Of a DNA stretch of 64,000 bases, positions 35,554 through 44,148 are shown piece by piece. The DNA comes from Pseudomonas fluorescens (GTDB lineage: Bacteria; Pseudomonadota; Gammaproteobacteria; Pseudomonadales; Pseudomonadaceae). Position 1 is the stretch's first letter. Each line of letters opens with the position of its first letter. The stretch is taken from the NCBI RefSeq assembly GCF_902497785.1, contig NZ_CABVHK010000010.1, forward strand, positions 190,898 through 254,897. Direction: 5' to 3'. Under the pieces are notes generated by a model, which made no database searches, was not told the origin of the DNA, and was given only the letters and a program-made list of their open reading frames with translations. Position numbers and translations under genes: made by a program.

Positions 35554-36081
35554 ATGACCTCACTGAGAATTGGCTCCAGGCAGGTAGCTTCAACGAGCAA
35601 TGCAGATAGCGCCTCAACCATGGTTTTAGTAGCTGTTGCCAATGTCATTCATCCGGAGCAAGGGGTCGAAATAGTCAAACGCCTGTCGGGGCAAAATCTG
35701 GTCGAACTCTTTCTAGAGCTGGATCATCCAGATTCCGAAAAAGATGTCGTTGGTATCGTGCTTGCGGTTCCTCCAAAGCTGAATGGTTCGCCCCGGTGGG
35801 GAGCGGAGACTGTGGTCGATTTCGCTCAAGTAAAACTCCGAACTCCCGACGGTCCTTGCTTGGATACCTTTGCGTATCGCCTCGCATCCGAGGACGTGTT
35901 CAGCGACAACGAGAAGGTCGATCCAGCGGATGTTCTAAACTGGCATTCACTTTATGAAGTATGTACGCCTGATGGCCCCGAGGGTGCAGAACTTCTTGCT
36001 CACCAGACTTGGCTCTCCGTTGTCATCGGTCGGTTAGTGAATGCGGTTAATGCTCCAGAGGACACAGGTGCTTCTGGGTGA
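35554..36081 (+). CDS. Unknown protein divergent from the HTH gene
   Basis: 175 residues, no recognised family. It opens MTSLRIGSRQVASTSNADSA and has an alternating strand-and-turn pattern (VEIVKRLSGQNLVELFLELD, DVVGIVLAVPPKLNG, VVDFAQVKLRTPDGP), typical of a small soluble alpha/beta protein. No catalytic motif or signal peptide. The ATG at 35554 follows GGAGAGTGGT. Not a RES toxin, so it does not complete the orphan antitoxin upstream. Confidence 0.62.
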   Translation: MTSLRIGSRQVASTSNADSASTMVLVAVANVIHPEQGVEIVKRLSGQNLVELFLELDHPDSEKDVVGIVLAVPPKLNGSPRWGAETVVDFAQVKLRTPDGPCLDTFAYRLASEDVFSDNEKVDPADVLNWHSLYEVCTPDGPEGAELLAHQTWLSVVIGRLVNAVNAPEDTGASG

Positions 36082-36764
36082 TCTACGCTGTTTTCTTGGT
36101 GCGTCCTGGCTGTTGCTCCAGCCACAATGCTGGTGGGTCGTACCGAATATCTATACGGGGCAAAAATGAAAGGAAAACGCAAAATCAAAAACGTCAAATG
36201 GCGTTTATTGGTTCAATTTCAGGTTGAAGCCCGTCGTACATGCGCAAAGCGATCGAAAAAGGTTTCCAATAGATTCCTCGACTCTGTCTCGGCGTATTTA
36301 ATGGATCACGAGCCCTGTGGAAGACTTGCCGGTGGGGCACCCCCGACCATCAGTCAGTAGCTTCGCTCTCAAGGTACCCGCGTCCCATGCTCAATTCGAA
36401 CCTCGCAGATCTTCTCGCTCAGACTGTGGATGCAGTGATGCAAGCCGTTGAATTACTCGTTGCCGAATGGGAGAGGGTAGAGGGCCACACGGTAAAGGTG
36501 ACAAAGCAGAAGTGGATATGGAAATCTAAGCTGTTCGCTGCCAATTTCTGGACTTTCTTTGCTGTGATTTTTGGGGGGAAGAGACGGGGCATAATCTCAC
36601 AAGACATTCGTAGTGCTGGGTCGTCGATCCCTACGACGGTACTAGCGACTTTCTGAATGGCCACCCTTATGAGATAGCTAGTCACGCCGACCAGTAGGCA
36701 AGGGGGATGAGGTAGCTTTGCGTTGTATTAGCTGAACTGCTGCCTACGCACCATTACAAGTTGA
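36082..36764. other. Gap with two weak open frames
   Basis: Some 680 bases. Frames at 36127-36360 (77 codons, basic) and 36387-36656 (89 codons, with a short hydrophobic run FWTFFAVIFGG) are open, but neither shows a domain or a good ribosome site. Possibly decayed island DNA. Confidence 0.4.
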
Positions 36765-36962
36765 CTAGGGCTTGGTCGGATCTGCCGTACGCCAGATTAG
36801 TTTGCTGGTGTCATATCCCTGTTTCTGAGCAATCTCTTGCAGCTGTTCGCGCTTGACACCATTAATTTAAGATGCGCGTGAAAGCACCCATAGATATTCT
36901 CGGTTTGGGTGGCCGACCAGTGCGAACTGGTAGTCAGGGGAGTGAAAAGTGCTATCGATTTC
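36765..36962 (-). pseudogene. C-terminal remnant of a bacterial lipocalin (Blc-like)
   Basis: The minus strand reads EIDSTFHSPDYQFALVGHPN then REYLWVLSRAS, a stop codon (TAA), then GVKREQLQEIAQKQGYDTSK and LIWR, ending at TAG 36765-36767. This is the last third of a Blc-type outer-membrane lipocalin with an internal stop. The first two thirds, including the lipobox, are missing. Confidence 0.78.
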
Positions 36963-37488
36963 TTGATGGTGGCGTCCACTGCCGGCATGGGCCGTTTTCT
37001 GCCCCTGGTGAGAGGCAGAAAACGACCCCAAGCGGATGAGCGCGGACCTTCTTGAGACCTCATTCAATCAGACATAACTGACGGTCGTTGACTGTTACTT
37101 TGTAGATATACTATTTGCGATTTTTTCCATCATCGGACATCGGACCCATCACGGATGAACGCGCTTTTCCGCTCCCTGCTCAGTATCGAGAGTCGCGCGT
37201 AGATATACCGGAAGGCGGCGCTTCGCTGGAGTTCTGATTAGATTTACGTGAAGCAGTTTTAGAAGTTTGTCAGTCACTGACCTCCAGGGCAGTTGGAGGC
37301 TTCGAAGGCGCTCCTTTAGCGTTGGCGTGAGTTCGAGAGGTTGAATCGCGAGGCAAGGGCGGCGAGCGCACGCCGGGTATTTCTCATTGAAATATTTTTT
37401 TCAGTTTGCGTGTTTTCCGTTTCCGGGGGCTGGAGAGGGGACTCCTTCATCCTCATATAAATCATGACCTTGCTGATTATTCGCCGAG
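36963..37488. other. Gap containing one hairpin
   Basis: A degenerate intergenic stretch. CGTTTTCTGCC (36993-37003) and GGCAGAAAACG (37014-37024) form a perfect 11-bp inverted repeat of a kind often scattered in Pseudomonas intergenic DNA. The part next to the sigma-54 promoter should hold the enhancer sites for the activator, but I could not identify a clear repeat. Confidence 0.45.
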
Positions 37489-37505
37489 TTGGCCCTGTGC
37501 TTGCA
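37489..37505 (+). promoter_or_regulatory. Sigma-54 (RpoN) promoter of the catabolic cluster
   Basis: TTGGCCCTGTGCTTGCA matches the -24/-12 consensus YTGGCACG-N4-TTGCW at 15 of 17 positions, with the invariant GG and GC ten bases apart. It lies about 70 bases before the first gene of the cluster, and the last gene of the cluster encodes a sigma-54 activator. The predicted transcript start is near 37516. Confidence 0.75.
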
Positions 37506-37525
37506 GTTGGTACAGAAACAACTAA

Positions 37526-37554
37526 GCCCTGGCAGTCCGCACTCCCTGCCAGGG
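37526..37554 (+). other. Leader hairpin between promoter and first gene
   Basis: GCCCTGGCAG and CTGCCAGGGC form a perfect 10-bp stem with a 9-base loop in the predicted 5' leader. The ribosome site AAGGAGG starts seven bases later. No T run follows, so it may stabilise the mRNA or modulate translation rather than terminate. Confidence 0.6.
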
Positions 37555-37573
37555 CCTTCTTAAGGAGGCATGC

Positions 37574-38323
37574 GTGGATCAGCGTATCAAGGTCATCATT
37601 CCCATCCCCATGGACCAGGCGAGCGCCGCTAATCGGGCGTCGCAGTTACCGGCCAAGTTCATTCTTCCCGGTTTTCATCCCGAGTTTGTCCCCGTTACCA
37701 AAGGCGCCTCGCTGGGGGACAGCGCTTACGATGTGCTGCTCATGGATTTTTCCGTGGTCCAGGCTGGCCTTCGTGCCCAGGACGAAGGTTACAGCGCGGT
37801 CTGCATTGATACGGTTAGCGATTCCGGTCTGGCCGCGCTGCGTTCGCGATTGGACATTCCGGTGGTGGCCCCCGGTATGGCGGCCTTCCATACCGCCTGT
37901 ATGCTGGGCAAGAAGTTCAGCATCATCACCATGTGGGACGAATGGTTCCCCTTGTACGAGAAGACGTTGACCGAATATCAGCTCTGGCCGCGAGTGGCAT
38001 CGTTGCGCTCAATCAAGACCCGGCCCGACCTCAGAGAGTTGCTCGAAGGCAAGGAGGAGGTGGTCTGCGCCAAGCTCGAAGCCGAGGCAAGACGGGCGAT
38101 GGAGGAGGACGGGGCCGATGTGATTGTGCTTGGTTCGACCACCATGCATCAGTCCCACGCCTACCTGGCCGAGCGCCTGCCGATTCCGGTCATCAACCCC
38201 GGGCTGGTTGCCTACAAGTTGTGTGAAATGATGCTGACATTGGGTCTCAAGCAGAGCCGCAAGGCTTATCCAGCCCCTCAGTGCCTGAATGACGCGGCTT
38301 ATCACGGTTTCGCCGGCCAATAA
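37574..38323 (+). CDS. Asp/Glu/hydantoin racemase-superfamily protein lacking catalytic cysteines
   Basis: 249 residues with the Asp/Glu racemase fold. Family enzymes use two cysteines; here the first position reads SAVCIDTVSDSGL, with Thr80 in place of the catalytic Cys (Cys77 is nearby), and the second reads ADVIVLGSTTMHQSH, with Ser188. A simple racemase is therefore unlikely; an isomerase, decarboxylase or lyase of the same fold is possible. The GTG start at 37574 follows a perfect AAGGAGG. First gene downstream of the sigma-54 promoter and the likely first gene of the operon. Confidence 0.78.
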   Translation: MDQRIKVIIPIPMDQASAANRASQLPAKFILPGFHPEFVPVTKGASLGDSAYDVLLMDFSVVQAGLRAQDEGYSAVCIDTVSDSGLAALRSRLDIPVVAPGMAAFHTACMLGKKFSIITMWDEWFPLYEKTLTEYQLWPRVASLRSIKTRPDLRELLEGKEEVVCAKLEAEARRAMEEDGADVIVLGSTTMHQSHAYLAERLPIPVINPGLVAYKLCEMMLTLGLKQSRKAYPAPQCLNDAAYHGFAGQ

Positions 38324-38346
38324 CGACAATAAGGAGAACAACCACC

Positions 38347-38736
38347 ATGAGTCATCTTTCCCGCGAGCAACTGATCGATCTGGCGACCCGGCAGTACTTC
38401 GCCAATGTGGACAACAAGAACATGCAGGCCGTCCTGGACTGCTGCCATGAAGACGTGGCGTTCACCATCCAGACCGACAACCTCACGCACAGCGGCCATG
38501 GAGGTGTGCGCAAGATGTTCGACAATCTGTTCAATAATTTCGAGGAAATCTGGCACGGCGATTTTGAAGTCGCTGCCGACGTTGAGGCCCAGACGGTCTG
38601 TGCGCGTTTCAACGTCTTCCTCAAGGACGCGCAAGGCAATGAAACTCGTCTGCGTAACTGCAACTTCTGGTACGTCGAGGACGGCAAGTTCCGCCGGGTC
38701 TTCGTCTTCATGAGTGGCGAAAACGTGCTGCGCTGA
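38347..38736 (+). CDS. SnoaL/NTF2-like protein
   Basis: 129 residues, cone-shaped alpha+beta NTF2-like fold. Typical features are LATRQYFANVDNKNMQAVLD, DVAFTIQTDNLTHSGHGGVR and RNCNFWYVEDGKFRRVFVFM. These small proteins act as isomerases, dehydratases or binding proteins in catabolic pathways. It follows the racemase-fold gene after 23 bases with AAGGAG as ribosome site, so both are co-transcribed from the sigma-54 promoter. Confidence 0.8.
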   Translation: MSHLSREQLIDLATRQYFANVDNKNMQAVLDCCHEDVAFTIQTDNLTHSGHGGVRKMFDNLFNNFEEIWHGDFEVAADVEAQTVCARFNVFLKDAQGNETRLRNCNFWYVEDGKFRRVFVFMSGENVLR

Positions 38737-38880
38737 TCCATCGCGAGTACTTCCCGGGACATCGCCGTGGATGCCCCGGGAAGCCCTCGGTATTCGCTTG
38801 AGGGCCGCGCTTGACGCGATCCAGTGTCTGTCCGTATCGACGGGCAACGCTCACCAGAACAAGAACAAAGGATGAGTAAA

Positions 38881-40998
38881 ATGACCCAGCCCACGACGCC
38901 GGGGGAGCTTCGCTATCCCGCGCTTTTTACCCCCCTGAAGATCGGCAACATCACCGTGCGCAACCGGCTGATGCAAACCGCCCACGCCAAGGGTTTTACG
39001 TCGGCCGATGGCCTGACCAATGATCGTGACATCCATTACCAGGCCGAGCGGGCCAAGGGCGGCATCGGCCTGATTGTGACCGGTGCTCGACACGTTCACC
39101 CCAACTCCACCGGGCCCAATCGGTCACTGGCACGGGGTAACCGCGACGAGATCATCGAGCGCGATGCAGAAATGGTTAAGGCCGTTCACGCGTTCGGCGG
39201 GCGCATCATCGCCCAGTTGATTCACTTCGGCCCCCAGGGGCGCAGCGGTGCACTGGATGACTACCGCGTGCTCTGGGGGCCTTCGACCATGAAGTCGCCG
39301 GCCTACAACGAGTGGGCCCGGGAAATGACCAAGGCGCAGATGGACGAGGTGTCCGAGCACTTCGCCCTGACCGCGCTCAACTCCAGAGCCTCCGGGTTCG
39401 ATGGGGTGGAGTTGCACTATTCCCACGGCTACCTGCATCAGCAATTTCTGTCCTTCGTTTACAACAAACGTACTGACGGATACGGCGGCAGCCTCGACAA
39501 CATTGTGCGTTTCCCTCTGGAAACCCTGGCCCGGGTACGCGAGGCCGTCGGGCCTGATTTTGTGGTGGGCATCCGAATTTCCCTGGACGAATGCACGGTC
39601 GACGGCATGCACGCCGATACCGCCATCGAGATGACTCGGCGACTGGTCGCGTCAGGGCTGGTGGACTATGTGAGTGCCACGGCGGGTACTTATGCGGCCC
39701 ATGCGGACCAGATCCCCCCGGGGGATTACCCGGAGAACTGGCTGGTGGAAGATGGGGCGCGCCTGCGGGCGGCGTTGCGCGAAATCAGCGATATCCCGGT
39801 GTTTATCGTTGGCCATATCGTCGACGCGGACAAAGCCGAGGCCATGGTTGCCAGCGGGGCGACCGACATGGTGGCGATGACACGCACACAAATTGCCGAC
39901 CCCGAGTTCTGCAACAAGCTGCGTGAAGGCCGCGAAGATGAGATCAACCACTGCATCCGCTGCAATCAGGCCTGCATTGCCCGATTGATGGCCGGCAACG
40001 CCATCTCCTGCGTGGTCAACCCGGCCGCCGGACGTGAGCAGCGCTTTGGCCTGCACACCCTGCAACAGGCGAGCACGCCGCAACGCTGGCTGGTGGTAGG
40101 CGGTGGTCCGGCCGGGATGAAAGCTGCGCTGACCCTGCGCCAGCGCGGCCATCAGGTCACGCTGCTGGAAAAGGCAGAGCGTCTGGGCGGTCAGTTGAAT
40201 CTGGCGGCCCGGCTGCCGCGTCGGGAAAAGTTCGGCTTTATTCCGCGGGATCTGGAGCGGCAACTGCGCAAGGCCGGGGTCGAGATCCGTCTGAACAGCG
40301 CAACGAGCGCTGACGAGGTACTGGCATTCGGGGCCGACGGGGTGATTCTGGCGACAGGTTCGACCCCGCTGAAAACGGCGTTTACTTCGACCCGGCCGGC
40401 GGTTGATCGGGTGCCGGGTACCGAGCAGGAGAATGTGCTCAGCGTGGTCGAAGTGCTTGAAAATCCGGGCCGGGTCGGCAAGCGCGTGGTGCTGTTCGAT
40501 GAAGACGGCGGCCGCTATGCGCTGGGCACGGCCGAGTACTTGCTCGACCGCGGGCATCAGGTGCACTTGGTCAGCCGCTTTATCGCGCTGTCGCCGAACC
40601 TGGCGTTGACCCTGGATCTGCCGGTGAGTTATCGCCATGTGTTCGCCAAGGGGCTGACTTACACCCTCAACAGCTGGGTACGCACTATCAATGGGCAGCA
40701 GGCGCAGTTACTGAACCTGTTCACCGATCTGGACAGCGAGTGCCTGGGAGCCGACACCTTCATCATCGCGGCCGGTCACAGCCCGGACGATGCGTTGTAC
40801 CGGGCCCTGCAGGGGCGAGTTGCCAAACTGCACTGCATTGGTGACGCCTGTTTGCCGAGACCTCTGCAGGACACCCTTTATGAAGGCATGTTGGCGGGTC
40901 GCGAGCTGCTGGATGATCCCGCACGTTTCATTGAGCAAGGCGAGCTGGAAGGCTTTGGTGCCGATTGGCGCAACGCCATGGGCGCACCTGCACACTGA
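38881..40998 (+). CDS. Old Yellow Enzyme-type NADH:flavin oxidoreductase (FMN/[4Fe-4S]/FAD)
   Basis: 705-residue member of the 2,4-dienoyl-CoA reductase/trimethylamine dehydrogenase family. The FMN barrel occupies about residues 10-350 (FTPLKIGNITVRNRLMQTAH, VELHYSHGYLHQQFLSF, DGYGGSLDNIVRFPLETL). A cysteine cluster for [4Fe-4S] follows (INHCIRCNQACIARLMAG, with CVVNPAAG), then an FAD/NAD domain with VVGGGPAGMKAALTLRQRGH. Such enzymes reduce enoyl groups or demethylate N-methyl compounds. The ATG at 38881 has AAAGG at good spacing; an ATG nine bases earlier overlaps that site. It is probably part of the cluster transcript, although 144 bases separate it from the SnoaL gene. Confidence 0.88.
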   Translation: MTQPTTPGELRYPALFTPLKIGNITVRNRLMQTAHAKGFTSADGLTNDRDIHYQAERAKGGIGLIVTGARHVHPNSTGPNRSLARGNRDEIIERDAEMVKAVHAFGGRIIAQLIHFGPQGRSGALDDYRVLWGPSTMKSPAYNEWAREMTKAQMDEVSEHFALTALNSRASGFDGVELHYSHGYLHQQFLSFVYNKRTDGYGGSLDNIVRFPLETLARVREAVGPDFVVGIRISLDECTVDGMHADTAIEMTRRLVASGLVDYVSATAGTYAAHADQIPPGDYPENWLVEDGARLRAALREISDIPVFIVGHIVDADKAEAMVASGATDMVAMTRTQIADPEFCNKLREGREDEINHCIRCNQACIARLMAGNAISCVVNPAAGREQRFGLHTLQQASTPQRWLVVGGGPAGMKAALTLRQRGHQVTLLEKAERLGGQLNLAARLPRREKFGFIPRDLERQLRKAGVEIRLNSATSADEVLAFGADGVILATGSTPLKTAFTSTRPAVDRVPGTEQENVLSVVEVLENPGRVGKRVVLFDEDGGRYALGTAEYLLDRGHQVHLVSRFIALSPNLALTLDLPVSYRHVFAKGLTYTLNSWVRTINGQQAQLLNLFTDLDSECLGADTFIIAAGHSPDDALYRALQGRVAKLHCIGDACLPRPLQDTLYEGMLAGRELLDDPARFIEQGELEGFGADWRNAMGAPAH

Positions 40999-41054
40999 TC
41001 CGGCTCAAGACTGACCCGCAGGCGGACTGTTCCCGCCTGCCCTGGAGAACTGCA

Positions 41055-42203
41055 ATGACTGTCGAACGTTATCCGCACCTGTTTGAACCCTTGCGGCTGC
41101 GCGGGATTACGCTGCGCAACCGCATCATGCAGTCGGCCCATGCCATGGCCTTCAACTCGCCCGAGGGGCTGACCAATAACCGCGACATTTACTATCACGC
41201 GGCCCGAGCCAAGGGTGGGATTGGTTTGATGATCACCGGAAACCGGCTGATTCATCCCACGTCCAATACCTTCTGCCGGGGTTACTCCTATGGCTACCGC
41301 GAGGAAATGGTCGAGCGCGATCGGGCGTTGACCGACGCGGTGCATGGTTTCGGTGCCCACATTTTTGCCCAGCTCAACCACTTCGGGGTCATGGGCGAGA
41401 CCCATGCAATGGATGACTACCGGGTGCTCTGGTCGGCTTCCAACATCAAGTCACCCATATTCGGTGAAATGGCCAAGGCCATGGAGCGTGCCGACATGGA
41501 CGAGATCGTGGAAGGCTGGGTGCGCTCGGCGCAATACTCGCAACAGGCCGGCTTCGATGGCATCGAGGTGCACCTGGCGCACAGCTACCTGCTGCACCAG
41601 TTCATTTCCCCGCTGTTCAACAAGCGCGAGGACGAATACGGCGGCAGCTACGAGAATCGCATGCGCTTTGCGCTGGAAGTGATCAAGGCGGTGCGCGAGG
41701 CGGTCGGGCCAGACTTTGTGGTCGGCATCCGCTTGTCGATGGACGAAATGGTGCCGGGCGGGATGGAGATCGCCGACTGGATCAAGGTCGCCCAGACGGT
41801 CGAGGCGACCGGCCACATCGACTACATCATGGCCACCGCCGGCGTGTACCAGTGGGCCTTGCGCGACTTTGGCGTACGGGTGGTCATCGCCCCCAGTTTT
41901 GGAGATATTTTTCGCAATAACTGCTTCAACAATGGGTTGCTGCCGCTGACGCTGGAACAGTCTGTTATCGACCAACTGCTCAAGCAGGCACAAGCCTGTC
42001 CGGGGCTGGAAGTTGAAGTCGACGTGGAACGACGCTTGCTTTCGGTAGGGGCCGAGGTATGGTGCTTTGACCTCGATGAAGGACGCCGCCAGCGCCTGCT
42101 CCATGGCCTCGACGAAGTGGGCGAAAGCCTGGGTTACGCTTCACGGATCAGAGCCTACGAAGAACAGCGCCAGCTCAGCGAGCCCTGGCTTTTTCGTCGT
42201 TGA
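41055..42203 (+). CDS. Chimera: N-terminal OYE barrel fused in frame to C-terminal half of a LeuD-type protein
   Basis: 382 residues with two unrelated parts. Residues 1-266 match the neighbouring OYE (FEPLRLRGITLRNRIMQSAH, VHLAHSYLLHQFISPLFNK, EDEYGGSYENRMRFALEVI) but stop before the last barrel strands and lack the [4Fe-4S] and FAD parts. From residue 267 (base 41853) it reads WALRDFGVRVVIAPSFGDIF and RNNCFNNGLLPLTL, the C-terminal half of the small subunit of isopropylmalate dehydratase (LeuD), about 116 residues. Both halves are in frame with no stop. Most simply, a deletion joined two genes of a larger cluster and removed the 3' half of the OYE gene, a leuC-type gene and the 5' half of leuD. 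The barrel is probably not functional as it stands. Confidence 0.8.
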   Translation: MTVERYPHLFEPLRLRGITLRNRIMQSAHAMAFNSPEGLTNNRDIYYHAARAKGGIGLMITGNRLIHPTSNTFCRGYSYGYREEMVERDRALTDAVHGFGAHIFAQLNHFGVMGETHAMDDYRVLWSASNIKSPIFGEMAKAMERADMDEIVEGWVRSAQYSQQAGFDGIEVHLAHSYLLHQFISPLFNKREDEYGGSYENRMRFALEVIKAVREAVGPDFVVGIRLSMDEMVPGGMEIADWIKVAQTVEATGHIDYIMATAGVYQWALRDFGVRVVIAPSFGDIFRNNCFNNGLLPLTLEQSVIDQLLKQAQACPGLEVEVDVERRLLSVGAEVWCFDLDEGRRQRLLHGLDEVGESLGYASRIRAYEEQRQLSEPWLFRR

Positions 42204-42252
42204 GTGTCCCTGAACCTGCGCCTTATAAAAATAACAAAGGGGGAAGCAAACC

Positions 42253-44115
42253 ATGGAATTCGCCAACGCGGAATTCGACCGCGTCCGGATCTGCCTGATC
42301 GGTAACTCGCAACTGAGTCAGGTGGTGCACAGCCTGATACCGGAATTCGAGGCGCTGGCCAACATCACCATCATCGACAACATTTTCAACGATGCGGTCA
42401 AGGCAGCACGCGACCTCATCGAGCGTCAGCAGGTCGATATCTTTATCAGCGCCGGGGCCAATGCTTTTTACCTGCAGGACACGCTGCCGACCCCGGTGCT
42501 GGCCCTAAAAGTCGAGCAGGCCGACCTGATCCAGGCCGTGCTCACTGCACGGCGCATTTCCTCGAAAATCCTGTTGCTAACCTACGAGCGGCAGGAAACC
42601 AACGTCGAGCTTCTCGGCCTGTTCGACGGCGTTGAACTCACACACCACACCTACAGCACTGCCGAACACGCCAAGGAGATATTCCACAGCCTGCGTGACG
42701 AAGGCTTCGGGGTGGTCATCGGCTCCAGTTATGCCTGCGACCTGGCCGAGCACGCGGGGCTGCAGTCGGTGCTGCTGTACTCACGCGAGTCCTGCCGGAA
42801 CCTGCTGCGCAAGGCCATTCGTCACGCGGGTCAACACAAACGTGAGCAGCAGCAGTTGGCGATCGGCCAATTCCTGCTAGAGCAGAATACCCAGCCGCAG
42901 ATCCTGACCAACAGAAGCGGCGGGGTGGTGGCGTGGAATGCCGCGGCCAGCCTGCTCATCCCCACCATCGGCCGGCGGCGCCGGCTCGATGGCCTGCTCG
43001 ACAGCAAGATGCTCGATGCCCGCAGCCTCAGGGCCGAAGGGCTGCTGCTCGGCGACCGCTTGTGCAGCCTGAACAAGCACCCCTTCGAACTGGATGGCGA
43101 TCTGGTCGGCTTTCTTTACAGCTTCCTGCTCAGTCCGCTGGCCTTGCCACGGGACGATAGTCGGCGACTGGTGTTTCAGTCCGCCCGCATGGCCGAGGTG
43201 CTGAATCAACTGAACGTGTATGGCGCAACGCCCGGCACCGTCATGATTCGTGGCGAGACCGGCACGGGCAAGGAGCTGGCAGCGCGTCAGGTGCATGTTT
43301 CCAGCGCCAATGCCAAGGGGCCGTTCGTGGCAGTCAACTGCGCGGCCATACCGGCCGAACTGTTCGAATCCGAGCTGTTCGGTTACGCCGATGGTGCGTT
43401 TACCAGTGCCAAGAGCGGCGGCAAGTCCGGCCTGCTGGAAAGTGCCAACAACGGCACCTTCTTCATGGACGAAATCAACTCACTGCCGCTGCCACAGCAA
43501 GCCAAGCTGCTGCGGGTACTTCAGGAGCGTGAAGTGAGCCCGGTGGGCGCGCGGCGGCCAATTTCTCTGAACATCAAGTTCGTTGCGGCCTGCAACGTAG
43601 ACCTCATGGATGAGGTGCGCGCCGGCCGGTTTCGCGAAGACCTGTATTACCGGATCAGCACCTTTGCCGTGCACATCCCGCCGCTGCGCGAACGCGCTGA
43701 AGATATTCCGCTGCTGACCAGCTACCTGATGCGCCGTGAAGGCCTGCGTTACGCCCTCGACGTGGAACCCGATGCCCTGATCAAAGGCGTGGCCTCGATT
43801 TTTCGCCGTTACCATTGGCCCGGCAACGTGCGTCAGCTGGAAAATGTGGTCGAACGGCTGATCGTTTCGCAGCGTCTCTACGGCAGTTGCGAGGCGTTGC
43901 TCGAGGCATTGCCGCGAGTCGTCCCGGAGTTTTACGCACCGTTGAGCGAAGGTGAGGGCGGTGGGCATTTGCACCACGTCGAGCAGGAGGAAATCGTCAA
44001 GGCTTTGCAACTATTCGGTGGCAACAAGAGCATGGCGGCGGAATACCTGGGCATCAGCCAGACTACGCTGTGGCGGCGCCTTAAGCGATTACAGACTGGG
44101 GAAAACCAGGCTTGA
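42253..44115 (+). CDS. PrpR-type sigma-54-dependent activator
   Basis: 620 residues in the order PrpR_N sensor (about 1-190, VRICLIGNSQLSQVVHSLIP, DIFISAGANAFYL), linker with a PAS-like stretch, AAA+ domain (about 305-540; Walker A GETGTGKE near 333, Walker B NGTFFMDEI) and a Fis-type HTH (NKSMAAEYLGISQTTLWRRL). The sigma-54 contact loop reads FGYADGAFTSAKSGG; the consensus is GAFTGA, so the sixth glycine position carries Ser. PrpR_N domains bind small organic acids or amine-derived ligands. It is the obvious partner of the sigma-54 promoter at 37489. Confidence 0.87.
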   Translation: MEFANAEFDRVRICLIGNSQLSQVVHSLIPEFEALANITIIDNIFNDAVKAARDLIERQQVDIFISAGANAFYLQDTLPTPVLALKVEQADLIQAVLTARRISSKILLLTYERQETNVELLGLFDGVELTHHTYSTAEHAKEIFHSLRDEGFGVVIGSSYACDLAEHAGLQSVLLYSRESCRNLLRKAIRHAGQHKREQQQLAIGQFLLEQNTQPQILTNRSGGVVAWNAAASLLIPTIGRRRRLDGLLDSKMLDARSLRAEGLLLGDRLCSLNKHPFELDGDLVGFLYSFLLSPLALPRDDSRRLVFQSARMAEVLNQLNVYGATPGTVMIRGETGTGKELAARQVHVSSANAKGPFVAVNCAAIPAELFESELFGYADGAFTSAKSGGKSGLLESANNGTFFMDEINSLPLPQQAKLLRVLQEREVSPVGARRPISLNIKFVAACNVDLMDEVRAGRFREDLYYRISTFAVHIPPLRERAEDIPLLTSYLMRREGLRYALDVEPDALIKGVASIFRRYHWPGNVRQLENVVERLIVSQRLYGSCEALLEALPRVVPEFYAPLSEGEGGGHLHHVEQEEIVKALQLFGGNKSMAAEYLGISQTTLWRRLKRLQTGENQA

Positions 44116-44148
44116 AAAGTGATTTCACTAAAAACCACCCGGTCGCAA

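Noticed and set aside
36127..36656. Two short plus-strand frames in the island gap
   Set aside because: Neither has a domain or a good ribosome site, and the surroundings are remnant-rich.
39652..40638. 328-codon minus-strand frame inside the OYE gene
   Set aside because: Antisense of a clear flavoenzyme domain; only a composition effect.
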